From assembly GCF_014873145.1 (NCBI RefSeq), contig NZ_JADBEK010000001.1, forward strand, positions 3,348,001-3,412,000: DNA of 64,000 nt. Direction: 5' to 3'. The stretch is from Nonomuraea angiospora. GTDB taxonomy: Bacteria; Actinomycetota; Actinomycetes; Streptosporangiales; Streptosporangiaceae. Positions 25,534 through 36,028 of the stretch are shown here, one piece after another. Both the position numbers and the translations under genes were made by a program. Under the pieces are notes generated by a model that was given only the letters and a program-made list of their open reading frames with translations, did not search any database and was not told where the DNA came from. Numbering within the stretch: position 1 is the stretch's first letter; each line of letters begins with the position of its first letter.

Positions 25534-26241
25534 TTGTTACTGAAAGTCCGCCCCACTCGGAAGGCCCTGCGGCGCGCGTACCAGAGTCTGGTGCTGGTCA
25601 GCGTGCTCTGCCTGGCGCCCATGACGTGGGCCTGGCTCGGCAGCTCGGCGCACCGCGTGACGGCCGTCGGCGACGGCTGGCTCGGGCGGGTGCCTGCGGC
25701 GCAGGCCGCGCTGGTGCTGGGCGCGGGCCTGTACGGCACGCAGCCCACGCCGATGCTGGCCCACCGGCTCGACATCGCCGCCGAGCTCTACCGGGCGGGC
25801 AAGGTACGGGCCCTGCTGCTGTCGGGCGACAACAGCCGCAAGGAGTACGACGAGCCGACGGCCATGCGCGACTACCTGCTCCGCAGGGGCGTGCCGGACC
25901 GGGTGATGGTGCTGGACTACGCGGGGTTCGACACGTGGGACTCGTGCGTGCGGGCGCGCAAGGTGTTCGGGGCGCTGCGGGTGACGGTCGTGACGCAGGA
26001 GTTCCACCTGCCCAGGGCCGTGACGCTGTGCCGGACGGCCGGTCTGGAGGCGTTCGGGGTGGGTGACGACTCGACCAGGGAGTTCGCCGCGCCCACGTAC
26101 GCCTACGCCACCCGCGAGCTGCTCGCCACCGCCAAGGCGTTCGCCGACGCGATGGTGCTCCACTCCGACCCGGTCTATCCGGGCCCGCGCGAGGTCTCCC
26201 TGACCGACATCCTGGCTCAGCCCGGCGCGCCGGGCGCGTAG
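25534..26241 (+). CDS. SanA/YdcF-like DUF218 membrane-anchored protein
   Basis: A 235-residue protein with one N-terminal TM helix (about residues 14-36) and an extracytoplasmic DUF218 domain. That domain has LVLGAGLYGTQPTPMLAHRL, LLLSGDNSRKEYDEPTAM and TQEFHLPRAVTLC. It resembles SanA of E. coli, linked to envelope barrier function and vancomycin resistance; the biochemistry of the family is unsettled. The TTG start at 25534 is supported by GGAGGG six bases upstream. Its 3' end overlaps the convergent PrsW gene by 25 bp. Confidence 0.88.
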   Translation: MLLKVRPTRKALRRAYQSLVLVSVLCLAPMTWAWLGSSAHRVTAVGDGWLGRVPAAQAALVLGAGLYGTQPTPMLAHRLDIAAELYRAGKVRALLLSGDNSRKEYDEPTAMRDYLLRRGVPDRVMVLDYAGFDTWDSCVRARKVFGALRVTVVTQEFHLPRAVTLCRTAGLEAFGVGDDSTREFAAPTYAYATRELLATAKAFADAMVLHSDPVYPGPREVSLTDILAQPGAPGA

Positions 26242-27407
26242 CCGGGCGGCGGGGTGCCCCGCGCGACCGACCGGGCATGCGCCGTCGGCACCGGGAAGTC
26301 CGCCCTGGCCGTGCTCATGCACTCCAGCAGCGCCCGCTGCTCCTCGTGGAAGCCCTGCTCGTCGACCATGTGGCGGGCCGCCCGCTCGTGCAGCAGGCCC
26401 AGCTCGGTGGCGGCCAGCTGGTAGTCGCGCATGGCGCGCAGCCCGCGCTTGCCGCCGTGGGCCTTGGCCCACTGCCTGGCCTGGCGCCGCCGGGGGAAGG
26501 TCGACAGCATGTAGATGTCGGCCTGGGTGACCAGCTTGGTCGGCTCGTACGGCGGCAGGTAGCGCTGGATGAGGGCCACGATGCGCCGCCGGTCCTTGAA
26601 CACCACGCCGATGAGCACGATCAGCACGGCCAGCAGCGCCAGGTAGGCCACCACGAGCCCGGGGAAGCCGCCGTAGGAGGCCAGGCCGTTCCACAGGCCG
26701 TGCAGGATCATCGCGCCCGACCAGCCCGCCAGGATGTAGAAGACCCGCTCGGGCCCCTCGCGCCGGGCGGCGTAGGCGACGGCGACGCCGATCATCGAGC
26801 TGAACAGCGGGTGGGCCAGCGGCGACAGGATGCCGCGCAGCACCACGGTGACCGCCAGCCCCTTGACGCCGGAGTTGGACAGCGCGGCGAGGTAGTAGCT
26901 GACGTTCTCGCTCATGGCGAAGCCGAGCCCGACCATGCTGGCGTAGATGATGCCGTCGGTGGGGCCGTCGAGCTCGGCCCTGCGGAACCTGAGCAGCCCG
27001 AGCAGCACCAGCCCCTTCATCGTCTCCTCCACCACGGGCGCGCCGAAGGTGGCCGCGACGTTGCGGGCGCTGGCCTCCGACAGCTTGGCGGTGTCGATGA
27101 TGTAGTGCAGGTTGAGGTAGTTGATCAGGCCGGCGACCAGCACCGCGACGCCCGCGCCCCAGGCGAAGGCGAAGATCAGGTTGCTGCGCGGCTCCGGCTC
27201 CATCCGGTCGAGCGCCAGCACGGCCGCCAGCAGCAGCGGCACCGGCGCGAGCGCCAGCATGAGCGCGATGAAGAACTGCACCGGCGCGCCGTTGAGCACG
27301 TCGAAGGAGAACGAGACCAGAGCGCAGACTCCGGTGAGGACGAGCCCGATGATCAACGCGAACGACGGGCGGTCCTTCAACACCCAGCGTGGATCACGGG
27401 TCGCCAT
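26217..27407 (-). CDS. PrsW-family intramembrane metalloprotease
   Basis: A 396-residue protein with eight or so TM helices between residues 17 and 270, then a 120-residue cytosolic tail. The catalytic motifs of PrsW/CPBP-like glutamic or metallo-type membrane proteases are present: VVEETMKG, MSENVSYY, HPLFSSMIGV and HGLWN. PrsW of Bacillus cleaves an anti-sigma factor. The target here is unknown; no anti-sigma factor is adjacent. Convergent with the SanA-like gene, overlapping by 25 bp, and upstream of ctaB on the same strand. Confidence 0.88.
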   Translation of the reverse strand: MATRDPRWVLKDRPSFALIIGLVLTGVCALVSFSFDVLNGAPVQFFIALMLALAPVPLLLAAVLALDRMEPEPRSNLIFAFAWGAGVAVLVAGLINYLNLHYIIDTAKLSEASARNVAATFGAPVVEETMKGLVLLGLLRFRRAELDGPTDGIIYASMVGLGFAMSENVSYYLAALSNSGVKGLAVTVVLRGILSPLAHPLFSSMIGVAVAYAARREGPERVFYILAGWSGAMILHGLWNGLASYGGFPGLVVAYLALLAVLIVLIGVVFKDRRRIVALIQRYLPPYEPTKLVTQADIYMLSTFPRRRQARQWAKAHGGKRGLRAMRDYQLAATELGLLHERAARHMVDEQGFHEEQRALLECMSTARADFPVPTAHARSVARGTPPPGYAPGAPG

Positions 27408-27489
27408 ACGGTGACTTTAACGGATCAGAGGGCCGGGGTCCGTGCCGGTCAAGACAGCGTCACCCTCCAGACACTCGGCCGCGCCGCGG

Positions 27490-28428
27490 TCAGGCCAGCA
27501 GCGGGTCGATGGCCACGGCCAGGAACAGCAGCGCCAGGTAGGCGTTGGACCAGTGGAAGAAGCGCATGGGGCGCAGGTCGACGCCGCTCTTGCCGGCGTT
27601 GAGCCGGGCCAGCAGGCGGTGGACCTCCCACAGGCACATGGCGCCGAGGAGGGCGGCCACGACCGGGTAGAACAGCGTCGTGCCGGCCACCGGCCACAGC
27701 GCCAGCGAGCACAGCACGGTCGCCCACGTGTAGGCGATCGACTCCAGGATCACCCGCCGCTCGGTGGCCACGACGGGCAGCATGGGCACCTTGGCCGCCG
27801 CGTAGTCCTCCTTGTAGCGCATGGCCAGCGTCCAGGTGTGCGGCGGCGTCCAGAAGAACACCACCCCGAACAGCACCAGCGGCGCCCAGTCGAGCCGCTC
27901 GGTGATGCCCGCCCAGCCGATCATCACCGGCATGCAGCCCGCGATGCCGCCCCACACGATGTTCTGGGCCGTGCGGCGCTTCAGGATCATCGAGTAGACG
28001 AGCACGTAGAACAGGATCGCCCCGGTGGACAGCATCGCGGCCAGCCAGTTGGTGGTCACCCACAGGCCCACCAGGGACAGCACGCCGAGCACGATCCCGA
28101 AGACCAGCGCGCCCCGCGGCGACACCTGGTGCCTGGCCAGCGGCCTGCGGCGGGTGCGGCGCATCTTCTGGTCGATGTCGCGATCCACGTAGCAGTTGAG
28201 CGCGTTGGCGCTGCCCGCCGATAGGGTGCCGAACACCATGACCGAGATCGACGTCCACAGCGGCGGCAGGCCGCCCGCCGCCAGGAACATCACCGGCAGC
28301 GTCGTGATCAGCAGCAGCTCGATGATCCGCGGCTTGGTGAGCGCGATGTAGGCCTTGACGATCATGCCGATCGAGCGCGGCCCCTCCACCTGCGGAGATC
28401 GGGCCGTCGCCTGCCTGTTGGTCAGCAC
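27490..28428 (-). CDS. ctaB: Protoheme IX farnesyltransferase (heme O synthase) CtaB
   Basis: A 312-residue UbiA-family prenyltransferase that adds a farnesyl group to heme B, giving heme O for CtaA. Motifs are [12 protein letters not shown] (first Asp-rich motif), RRRPLA and a second loop [12 protein letters not shown], with [19 protein letters not shown] typical of CtaB. Nine TM helices are expected. The GTG at 28428 precedes VLTNRQ and the conserved [15 protein letters not shown]. An upstream frame to 28650 reads through the hairpin-rich promoter region and is rejected. Divergent from tkt. Confidence 0.94.
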   Translation of the reverse strand: MLTNRQATARSPQVEGPRSIGMIVKAYIALTKPRIIELLLITTLPVMFLAAGGLPPLWTSISVMVFGTLSAGSANALNCYVDRDIDQKMRRTRRRPLARHQVSPRGALVFGIVLGVLSLVGLWVTTNWLAAMLSTGAILFYVLVYSMILKRRTAQNIVWGGIAGCMPVMIGWAGITERLDWAPLVLFGVVFFWTPPHTWTLAMRYKEDYAAAKVPMLPVVATERRVILESIAYTWATVLCSLALWPVAGTTLFYPVVAALLGAMCLWEVHRLLARLNAGKSGVDLRPMRFFHWSNAYLALLFLAVAIDPLLA

Positions 28429-28682
28429 CGTCAAGGCGCTTCCAGCCTGTGCGGAGTCAACGCGTAACCTCTGATTAGAGCGGATCCATGGGTGGGCGCC
28501 GTGGCGCCCCTGCGAACAAACAAACTGTAGTCGCAGGGACGGCCGGTCCGGCCAATGGGGGGCTTGCGCCGCACATGGACCCGTGCGGGTGGGATGGGAA
28601 TCGTTCGCCGGCTCCACTCGGTTAGGGTCCCGTGTGGGCGGGATAGCCAATCAATGACAACTAGATTCCGGAGATCGAGCAC
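28429..28682. promoter_or_regulatory. ctaB-tkt divergent control region with nested stem-loops
   Basis: Three inverted repeats crowd 28494-28553: GGGCGCC-GT-GGCGCCC (28494-28509), CCCTGCGA/TCGCAGGG with a 15-nt AAC-rich loop (28508-28538) and GGCCGG-T-CCGGCC (28541-28553). The first two share bases, so they are mutually exclusive. This would suit a leader switch for ctaB or a protein-binding site; neither can be shown here. Confidence 0.5.
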
Positions 28683-30791
28683 TTGAGCACCGAACTCGTG
28701 CCAGCCCTCGAATGGACCGACCTGGACAAGCAGGCGGTCGACGTCGTTCGAGCCCTGGCGATGGACGCAGTGGAGAAGGCGGGCTCGGGTCACCCCGGCA
28801 CCGCCATGAGCCTGGCTCCCGCCGCATACCTGTTGTTCCAGCGTGTGATGCGTCACGACCCGACCGATCCCAAGTGGGCCGGGCGCGACCGTTTCGTGCT
28901 GTCGTGCGGGCACTCGAGCCTGACGCTCTACATCCAGCTCTACCTGTCCGGCTACGGCCTCACGCTCGACGACCTGCGCCGGCTGCGCCAGTGGGACAGC
29001 CTGACGCCCGGTCACCCCGAGTACGGCCACACGGCGGGCGTCGAGACCACGACCGGCCCGCTCGGCCAGGGCCTGGGCAACGCGGTCGGCATGGCGATGG
29101 CGGCCCGCCGCGAGCGCGGCCTGTTCGACCCCGACACCGAGGCCGGCGGCTCGCCGTTCGACCACCACATCTGGTGCGTGGTCAGCGACGGCGACATCGA
29201 GGAGGGCATCAGCCACGAGGCCAGCTCCCTCGCCGGCCACCAGAAGCTGGGCAACCTCATCGTCCTGTGGGACGACAACCAGATCTCCATCGAGGACGAC
29301 ACGCTGATCGCCAAGTCCGAGGACGTGGTCAAGCGTTACGAGGCGTACGGCTGGCACACCCAGAGCGTCGACTGGACCGAGACCGGCGAGTACGCCGAGG
29401 ACGTCCAGGCGCTCTACGACGCGCTGCAGGCGGCCAAGGCGGAGACCGACCGCCCGTCGTTCATCCGGCTGCGCACGATCATCGGCTGGCCCGCCCCCAA
29501 CAAGAAGAACACCGGCAAGATCCACGGCTCGGCCCTGGGTGAGGCGGAGGTCGCCGCCACCAAGGAAGTCCTCGGCATGGACCCGGCCAAGACGTTCGAC
29601 GTCCCGGCCACGGTGCTGGAGCACGCCCGCGGCGTCGCCCAGCGCGGCCGCTCCGAGCACGCAGAGTGGGAGAAGGGCTACGCCGAGTGGCGGCTGGCCA
29701 ACCCCGAGCGCGCCGAGGAGTTCGACCGCATCTCCCAGCGCGAGCTGCCCAACGGCTGGGCCAGGGCGCTGCCGTCGTTCGAGGCGGGCGCGTCGATCTC
29801 GACCCGCAAGGCCTCCGGCGACGTGCTCAGCGCGCTCGCGCCGGTGCTGCCGGAGCTGTGGGGCGGCTCGGCCGACCTGGCGGAGTCCAACAACACCACG
29901 ATGAAGGGCGAGCCGTCCTTCATCCCCGAGGAGTTCCAGACCAAGGAGTTCCCCGGCAACCGCTACGGCCGCACGCTGCACTTCGGCATCCGCGAGCACG
30001 CCATGGGCGCCATCCTCAACGGCATCGCCCTGCACGGCGGCACCCGCCCGTACGGCGGCACCTTCCTGGTCTTCTCCGACTACATGCGCCCGTCGGTGCG
30101 CCTGGCCGCGCTGATGAAGCTGCCGGTCACGTACGTGTGGACGCACGACTCCATCGGCCTCGGCGAGGACGGCCCCACCCACCAGCCGATCGAGCACCTG
30201 TGGGCGCTGCGCGCGATCCCCGGCCTCGACGTGGTGCGCCCGGCCGACGCCAACGAGACGGCCTACGCCTGGAAGGCCGTGCTCAAGCACACCGACCGGC
30301 CCGCCGCCCTGGCCCTGACCAGGCAGAACCTTCCGGTCGTCGAGGGCACCAGCGCCGAGGGCGTGGCCCGCGGCGGCTACATCCTGCGCGAGGCCTCCGA
30401 CGGCCAGCCCAAGGTCATCCTCATCGCCACCGGCAGCGAGGTGGAGATCGCGCTGGCGGGCCGCGAGCTGCTGGAGGGCAAGGGCATCCCGACGCGGGTC
30501 GTGTCGATGCCGTGTGTCGAATGGTTCAAGGGGCAGGACATCGCATATAGGCAGACGGTTCTGCCTTCGTCGATCCGGGCTCGGGTCGCGGTCGAGGCCG
30601 GCATCGCGCTCGGCTGGCACGAGTTCGTCGGCGAGTGCGGCGAAGTGGTCGGGCTCGAACACTTCGGTGCCTCCGCCCCGTACAAGACTTTGTACGAGCT
30701 GTTCGGGCTCACGGCGGAGCGCGTGGCGGCGGCGGCACATGCGAGCCTGGCCAAGCTTGGTCAGGAAAAGGGCGAGACGACGGGAAACTGA
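28683..30791 (+). CDS. tkt: Transketolase
   Basis: A 702-residue thiamine-diphosphate enzyme moving two-carbon units between ketose and aldose phosphates. The N-terminal [11 protein letters not shown] and the ThDP motif [13 protein letters not shown]...NQISIE are present, as are the central TRKASGDVL and the substrate-binding [25 protein letters not shown] segment. The start is TTG at 28683 with GGAG nine bases upstream. It is the first gene of the tkt-tal-pgi-zwf-opcA-pgl run, all on the plus strand with tiny gaps, so one operon covers most of the pentose phosphate pathway. Confidence 0.96.
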   Translation: MSTELVPALEWTDLDKQAVDVVRALAMDAVEKAGSGHPGTAMSLAPAAYLLFQRVMRHDPTDPKWAGRDRFVLSCGHSSLTLYIQLYLSGYGLTLDDLRRLRQWDSLTPGHPEYGHTAGVETTTGPLGQGLGNAVGMAMAARRERGLFDPDTEAGGSPFDHHIWCVVSDGDIEEGISHEASSLAGHQKLGNLIVLWDDNQISIEDDTLIAKSEDVVKRYEAYGWHTQSVDWTETGEYAEDVQALYDALQAAKAETDRPSFIRLRTIIGWPAPNKKNTGKIHGSALGEAEVAATKEVLGMDPAKTFDVPATVLEHARGVAQRGRSEHAEWEKGYAEWRLANPERAEEFDRISQRELPNGWARALPSFEAGASISTRKASGDVLSALAPVLPELWGGSADLAESNNTTMKGEPSFIPEEFQTKEFPGNRYGRTLHFGIREHAMGAILNGIALHGGTRPYGGTFLVFSDYMRPSVRLAALMKLPVTYVWTHDSIGLGEDGPTHQPIEHLWALRAIPGLDVVRPADANETAYAWKAVLKHTDRPAALALTRQNLPVVEGTSAEGVARGGYILREASDGQPKVILIATGSEVEIALAGRELLEGKGIPTRVVSMPCVEWFKGQDIAYRQTVLPSSIRARVAVEAGIALGWHEFVGECGEVVGLEHFGASAPYKTLYELFGLTAERVAAAAHASLAKLGQEKGETTGN

Positions 30792-30798
30792 AGAAGAG

Positions 30799-31890
30799 AT
30801 GAGCGAGATCCTCAAGAACCTGTCCGGCCAGGGCGTTGCCATCTGGCTCGACGACATCAGCCGTGAGCGACTGCGCACCGGCAACCTCGAGCAGCTGATC
30901 CGCGAGAAGAACGTCGTCGGGGTGACCTCCAACCCGACGATCTTCGCCAACGCGCTCAGCAAGGGTGACGCCTACGCCTCCCAGCTCCACGACCTCGCCG
31001 TACGCGGCGTGGAAGTGGGCGAGGCCGTGCGCGCCATCACCACCTACGACATCCGCTGGGCCGCCGACGTGCTGCGCCCCGTCTTCGACGCCACGGGCGG
31101 CGTGGACGGCCGCGTGTCGCTGGAGGTGGACCCGCGCCTGGCCCGCGAGACCGAGAAGACGGTCGCCGAGGCCCGCGCGCTGTGGTGGATGGTCGACAGG
31201 CCCAACCTGTTCATCAAGATCCCGGCCACGGTCGAGGGCCTGCCCGCGATCACGCAGGCGCTCTCGGAGGGCATCAGCGTCAACGTCACGCTGATCTTCT
31301 CCCTCGAGCGCTACCGCGCGGTCATGGACGCCTGGCTCGCCGGCCTCGAGGCGGCGCAGGCCAAGGGCCTCAACCTCGCCTCGATCGAGTCGGTGGCCTC
31401 GTTCTTCGTCAGCCGCGTCGACACCGAGATCGACAAGCGGCTCGACAAGGTGGGCAAGCCGGAGCTGAAGGGCAAGGCGGGCATCGCCAACGCGCGCCTG
31501 GCCTACGCGGCGTACGAGGACGTGATGAACTCCGAGCGCTGGCAGCGCCTGCGCTCGGCGGGCGCCCGTCCGCAGCGGCCGCTGTGGGCCTCCACCGGCG
31601 TCAAGAACCCCGACTACTCCGACACCATGTACGTCGACCAGCTCGTCGCCCCCGGCACCGTCAACACGATGCCGGAGAAGACGCTTGACGCCACGGCCGA
31701 CCACGCCAACGTCACCGGCGACACGGTCCGCCCCTTCTACGAGCAGGCCTGGAACACCATGGCCGCGCTCAAGGAGGCCGGCATCGACTACGACGACGTG
31801 GTGAAGGTGCTGGAGGACGAGGGCGTCGAGAAGTTCGAGGCGTCCTGGAACGAGCTGCTCGAGAGCGTCACCAAGAACCTGGTTCCGTGA
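30799..31890 (+). CDS. tal: Transaldolase
   Basis: A 363-residue TalB/TalA type subfamily (actinobacterial long form). It transfers dihydroxyacetone between sugar phosphates. The Schiff-base lysine lies in [13 protein letters not shown], and the motif [12 protein letters not shown] at the N-terminus and [10 protein letters not shown] late in the sequence are conserved. ATG at 30799 lies 7 bp after the tkt stop codon. Its own stop overlaps the pgi start. The sequence is complete with no substitutions of known active-site residues noted. Confidence 0.96.
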   Translation: MSEILKNLSGQGVAIWLDDISRERLRTGNLEQLIREKNVVGVTSNPTIFANALSKGDAYASQLHDLAVRGVEVGEAVRAITTYDIRWAADVLRPVFDATGGVDGRVSLEVDPRLARETEKTVAEARALWWMVDRPNLFIKIPATVEGLPAITQALSEGISVNVTLIFSLERYRAVMDAWLAGLEAAQAKGLNLASIESVASFFVSRVDTEIDKRLDKVGKPELKGKAGIANARLAYAAYEDVMNSERWQRLRSAGARPQRPLWASTGVKNPDYSDTMYVDQLVAPGTVNTMPEKTLDATADHANVTGDTVRPFYEQAWNTMAALKEAGIDYDDVVKVLEDEGVEKFEASWNELLESVTKNLVP

Positions 31891-33503
31891 TGGAGGTTTC
31901 CTACCGCGAGGAGGGGGTGGCCTCGGCCGCTTCCTCCGTCGCGGGGCGCCTCGTCGCCGACGGCGTGCCCGCGCGGCTCGCCGCCGGCGACCCCACGCTG
32001 TGGGGTGAGGACGCCGAGCGGGAGGCGGCGGTCAGGCTCGGCTGGCTGACCCTGCCCCGCTACTCTCGCGAGCTGCTGCCCGTGCTGGGCGGGCTCGCCG
32101 AGCGGGCCCGCGCCGCGGGCCTGACCAACGTGGTGCTGGCCGGGATGGGCGGCTCGTCGCTGGCGGCGGAGGTCATCTGCGCCACCGCCGACGTGCCGCT
32201 CACCGTGCTGGACACGACCGACCCGGGGCAGGTGCGGCGCGCGCTGGCCGAGCAGCTCGACGCCACGGTGGTGGTCGTGGCCGGCAAGAGCGGCGCGACC
32301 GTGGAGACCGACTCCCTGCTGCGGATCTACGAGCGGCTGTTCACGGACGCGGGGCTGCCCCCCGCCGACCGCGTCGTGGTCGTCACCGACCCCGGCTCGC
32401 CGCTGGAGAAGCGGGCCGTGGAGGCCGGCTACGACCTGGTGCTCGCCCAGCCGGACGTCGGCGGCCGCTTCTCGGCGCTGTCGGCGTTCGGGCTGGTGCC
32501 CGGCGCGCTGGCGGGCGCCGACGTGGCCCGGCTGCTGGACGAGGCCGGGGAGGTGCTGCCGCTGCTGTCGCGCGACACCGGCAACCCCGGGCTCGACCTG
32601 GGCGCCGCGCTCGGCGGCGCGGCGCTGGCCGGCCGCGACAAGCTGCTGCTGGAGGACCAGCTCTCGGCCATCACCGGGCTGCCCGACTGGATCGAGCAGC
32701 TCGTGGCCGAGTCCACCGGCAAGCAGGGCAGGGGGATCCTGCCCGTCGTGGGCGCCGACCCCAACGAGAGCGGCGACGAGCTGGTCGTCGCCATCGAGAC
32801 CGACGTCGGGGACGTGCGCGTGGACGGGCCGCTGGGCGCGCAGTTCCTGGTCTGGGAGTACGCCACCGCCCTCGCGGGGCTGCTCCTGGAGATCAACCCG
32901 TTCGACCAGCCGAACGTGACCGAGTCCAAGGAGAACACCGCGGCGCTGCTGGCCCTGCCCGACCTGCCGGCCGGCGCGCCGGCGTTCGTGGACGGGCCCG
33001 TCGAGGTGTACGGCGCGGTCACGGCCCGGGACCTGCCCGGGCTGTTCGCCGAGCTGCTGAACGCGATACCGGCGGACGGCTACCTGTCGATCATGGCCTT
33101 TCTGGACCGGATGGCGGCCTTCGACGCCCCGGTGCCCGACGGGGCCGACTTCGAGCAGATGACCGACGCCTGGATGATGGCCGATCCGGCGACGCTGCGG
33201 GCGCTGCTCGCGCTGCGCACCAACCGGCCGGTGACGTTCGGGTGGGGGCCGCGCCTGCTCCACTCGACGGGGCAGTACCACAAGGGCGGGCCGCAGAACG
33301 GGGTGTTCCTGCAGATCACCGGGGCGGTGGCCGAGGACGTTCCGGTCCCCGGCCGGCCGTACACGCTGGGGCGGCTCCAGCTCGCCCAGGCGCTCGGCGA
33401 CCTGGGGGCCCTCGAGACCCGCGGGCGGCCCGCCGTACGACTGCATTTGACCGATCGCGCGGCGGGTGTCGCGCGCTTGCTCGCAGCAGCACAGGAGGCT
33501 TGA
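31887..33503 (+). CDS. pgi: Glucose-6-phosphate isomerase
   Basis: A 538-residue SIS-domain phosphoglucose isomerase of the actinobacterial long type. The first SIS domain has [15 protein letters not shown] and [15 protein letters not shown], and the catalytic region includes [11 protein letters not shown]. The C-terminal region keeps [15 protein letters not shown]. It interconverts glucose-6-phosphate and fructose-6-phosphate. The start GTG (31887) or the next ATG (31890) overlaps the tal stop codon. Its place inside the pentose phosphate operon allows fructose-6-phosphate to be recycled into Zwf substrate. Divergence from classical Pgi is as expected for this clade. Confidence 0.93.
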   Translation: MMEVSYREEGVASAASSVAGRLVADGVPARLAAGDPTLWGEDAEREAAVRLGWLTLPRYSRELLPVLGGLAERARAAGLTNVVLAGMGGSSLAAEVICATADVPLTVLDTTDPGQVRRALAEQLDATVVVVAGKSGATVETDSLLRIYERLFTDAGLPPADRVVVVTDPGSPLEKRAVEAGYDLVLAQPDVGGRFSALSAFGLVPGALAGADVARLLDEAGEVLPLLSRDTGNPGLDLGAALGGAALAGRDKLLLEDQLSAITGLPDWIEQLVAESTGKQGRGILPVVGADPNESGDELVVAIETDVGDVRVDGPLGAQFLVWEYATALAGLLLEINPFDQPNVTESKENTAALLALPDLPAGAPAFVDGPVEVYGAVTARDLPGLFAELLNAIPADGYLSIMAFLDRMAAFDAPVPDGADFEQMTDAWMMADPATLRALLALRTNRPVTFGWGPRLLHSTGQYHKGGPQNGVFLQITGAVAEDVPVPGRPYTLGRLQLAQALGDLGALETRGRPAVRLHLTDRAAGVARLLAAAQEA

Positions 33504-33504
33504 G

Positions 33505-35100
33505 ATGACTGACCCGGCAGCACCCGTGGAGGAGGCCGTCGCGGCCGCCGTCGCGGGCACCGCCACCACCGAGGAGGTGGCCGCCGCCAACCCGCTGCGC
33601 GATCCGCGCGACAAGCGGCTGCCGCGGGTTGCGGGACCGTGCGTGATGGTGTTGTTCGGCGTGACGGGTGACCTGGCCAAGCGCAAGCTGTTGCCGGCGA
33701 TTTACGACCTGGGCAACCGGGGGCTGCTGCCGCCCGGCTTCTCGCTGGTCGGCTTCGCCCGGCGCGATTGGAAAGACCAGGATTTCGCCCAGTTGACGCA
33801 CGACGCCGTCAAGGCGCACGCCAGGACGCCCTTCCGTGAGGAGGTCTGGAAGCAGATCCGCGAGGGCATCCACTTCGTGCCCGGCGAGTTCTCCGACGAC
33901 GGGGCGTTCGACGCGCTGGCCATGGCGCTGGCGGAGATCGACGAGACCCGGGGCACGGGCGGAAACTACGCGTTCTACCTGTCGGTGCCGCCGAAGTTCT
34001 TCCCCGTGGTGGTGGAGCAGCTCAAGCGGACCGGGCTGGCCGACGCGCCCGACGGGTCGTGGCGGCGCGTGGTCATCGAGAAGCCGTTCGGGCACGACCT
34101 CAAGTCGGCCCACGAGCTGAACGAGATCACCACCTCGGCCTTCCCGGAGAGCTCGATCTTCCGGATCGACCACTACCTGGGCAAGGAGACCGTCCAGAAC
34201 ATCATGGCGCTGCGGTTCGCCAACAACCTCTACGAGCCCATCTGGAACCGCGGCTTCGTCGACCACGTGCAGATCACCATGGCCGAGGACATCGGCATCG
34301 GCGGGCGCGCGGGCTACTACGACGGCATCGGCGCGGCCCGCGACGTGATCCAGAACCACCTGCTCCAGCTCCTCGCGCTGGTCGCCATGGAGGACCCGAC
34401 CTCGTTCGACGCCTCGGCGCTGCGGCGGGAGAAGGAGAAGGTGCTCAAGGCCGTGCGGCTGCCGGCCAACCTGGCGCTGAACACGGCGCGGGGCCAGTAC
34501 TCCGCCGGCTGGCAGGGCGGCGAGAAGGTGGTCGGCTACCTCCAGGAGGAGGGCATCTCGGCCGAGTCCACGACCGAGACGTACGCGGCCGTCAAGCTGG
34601 AGATCGCCAACCGCCGGTGGGCGGGCGTGCCGTTCTACCTGCGCACCGGCAAGCGGCTGGGCCGCCGGGTGACGGAGGTGGCCGTGGTCTTCCAGCGGGC
34701 GCCGCACCTGCCGTTCAGCAAGGACGACACCGAGATCCTGGGCCAGAACGCGCTGGTGGTGCGGGTCCAGCCGGACGAGGGCATCACCGTGCGGTTCGGT
34801 TCGAAGGTGCCGGGGACCGCCATGGAGGTCCGGGACGTGTCCATGGACTTCGCCTACGGCGAGTCGTTCCTGGAGTCGTCCCCGGAGGCGTACGAGCGGC
34901 TGCTGCTCGACGTGATGATCGGCGATCCGCCGCTCTTCCCGCACCAGCGGGAGGTCGAGCTGTCGTGGAAGATCCTCGACCCGATCGAGGAGTTCTGGGC
35001 CACGCAGGGCCAGCCGGAGCCTTACGAGGCCGGTTCGTGGGGGCCGCCGTCGGCCGACGCGATGATGGCCCGCGACGGGCGCGTGTGGAGGAGACTCTAA
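33505..35100 (+). CDS. zwf: Glucose-6-phosphate 1-dehydrogenase
   Basis: A 531-residue enzyme that makes NADPH and 6-phosphogluconolactone. The coenzyme motif is GVTGDLAKRKLLPAIYDL, and the substrate-binding region is RIDHYLGKETVQN with the catalytic His in the following lobe. FYLRTGKRLGRRVTEV marks the C-terminal domain. The first 40 residues are Ala/Glu-rich and variable. ATG at 33505 has AGGAGG at 33493-33498. It ends one base before opcA, its allosteric partner. Confidence 0.96.
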   Translation: MTDPAAPVEEAVAAAVAGTATTEEVAAANPLRDPRDKRLPRVAGPCVMVLFGVTGDLAKRKLLPAIYDLGNRGLLPPGFSLVGFARRDWKDQDFAQLTHDAVKAHARTPFREEVWKQIREGIHFVPGEFSDDGAFDALAMALAEIDETRGTGGNYAFYLSVPPKFFPVVVEQLKRTGLADAPDGSWRRVVIEKPFGHDLKSAHELNEITTSAFPESSIFRIDHYLGKETVQNIMALRFANNLYEPIWNRGFVDHVQITMAEDIGIGGRAGYYDGIGAARDVIQNHLLQLLALVAMEDPTSFDASALRREKEKVLKAVRLPANLALNTARGQYSAGWQGGEKVVGYLQEEGISAESTTETYAAVKLEIANRRWAGVPFYLRTGKRLGRRVTEVAVVFQRAPHLPFSKDDTEILGQNALVVRVQPDEGITVRFGSKVPGTAMEVRDVSMDFAYGESFLESSPEAYERLLLDVMIGDPPLFPHQREVELSWKILDPIEEFWATQGQPEPYEAGSWGPPSADAMMARDGRVWRRL

Positions 35101-35101
35101 A

Positions 35102-36016
35102 TTGACTACTTTCATGCTGTCGGACACGACGGCGGGGAAGATCTCGGCGCAGTTCACGCATCTGCGCCACCAGATGGGCGCGCCCGCCATCGGCATGGTG
35201 CTGACGCTCGTGGTGGTCTGCGAGGAGCGCCACCAGTACGACGCGCTGCGCGCGGCCACCGACGCGGCCCGCGAGCACCCGTCGCGCATCATCGTCGTGA
35301 TCAACCGTGAGGCCGAGGAGCCGATCAGGCTCGACGCGGAGCTGCGCATCGGCGAGTCCACGCCGGGCGAGGTCGTGGTCCTGCGCCTGTACGGCGAGCT
35401 GACCCAGCACGCCGACTCCGTGGTCAGCCCGCTCCTGCTGCCCGACACGCCCGTCGTGGTGTGGTGGCCGGGCGCGGCGCCCGACGTCCCCGCCAAGGAC
35501 GCGGTCGGCGCCCTCGCGCAGCGCCGGATCACCGACGCCAGAGGGTTCGACGACGGCGGCGTCAAGTCGCTGGTGACCCGGGCCAAGGGCTACTCCCGCG
35601 GCGACACCGACCTGTCCTGGGCCCGGCTGACGCCGTGGCGCAGCCTGCTGGCCGCCGCGTTCGACCAGCCGGTGGGCAAGGTCCGCAAGGGCGTGGTGGA
35701 GGCCTCTCCGGGCAACCCGAGCGCGCCGCTGCTGGCCGCCTGGCTGTCGGACCGGCTCGGCGCCCCGGTCAAGGTCGTCGACTCCCCCGGCCCCGGGCTG
35801 ACGGCCGTGCGCCTGCAGCTCAACGACGGCGAGCTGACCGTGGTGCGGACCGACGCCCGCCTGGCCACGCTGTCGCGGCCGGGCCAGCCCGACCGCAACG
35901 TGGCCCTGGCCCGGCGCCAGACCGCCGAGCTGATGGCGGAGGAGCTGCGCAGGCTCGACCCCGACGAGATCTACGAGGCCGCGGTCAAGCGGTTCGCACG
36001 CACGTACAAGGGATGA
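35102..36016 (+). CDS. opcA: Glucose-6-phosphate dehydrogenase assembly protein OpcA
   Basis: A 304-residue OpcA. It is required for full activity of Zwf in actinobacteria and cyanobacteria. The family segments TPVVVWWPGAAPDVPAKD and DLSWARLTPWRSLLAAAFD are intact. It begins at TTG 35102, one base after the zwf stop codon; an ATG at codon 5 is an alternative start. The tight zwf-opcA junction implies stoichiometric synthesis. Confidence 0.94.
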   Translation: MTTFMLSDTTAGKISAQFTHLRHQMGAPAIGMVLTLVVVCEERHQYDALRAATDAAREHPSRIIVVINREAEEPIRLDAELRIGESTPGEVVVLRLYGELTQHADSVVSPLLLPDTPVVVWWPGAAPDVPAKDAVGALAQRRITDARGFDDGGVKSLVTRAKGYSRGDTDLSWARLTPWRSLLAAAFDQPVGKVRKGVVEASPGNPSAPLLAAWLSDRLGAPVKVVDSPGPGLTAVRLQLNDGELTVVRTDARLATLSRPGQPDRNVALARRQTAELMAEELRRLDPDEIYEAAVKRFARTYKG

Positions 36017-36028
36017 CTTGGGACCGCA

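Noticed and set aside
28431..30962. Minus-strand open frame of 843 codons opposite tkt
   Set aside because: Transketolase is complete on the plus strand; the opposing frame is compositional.
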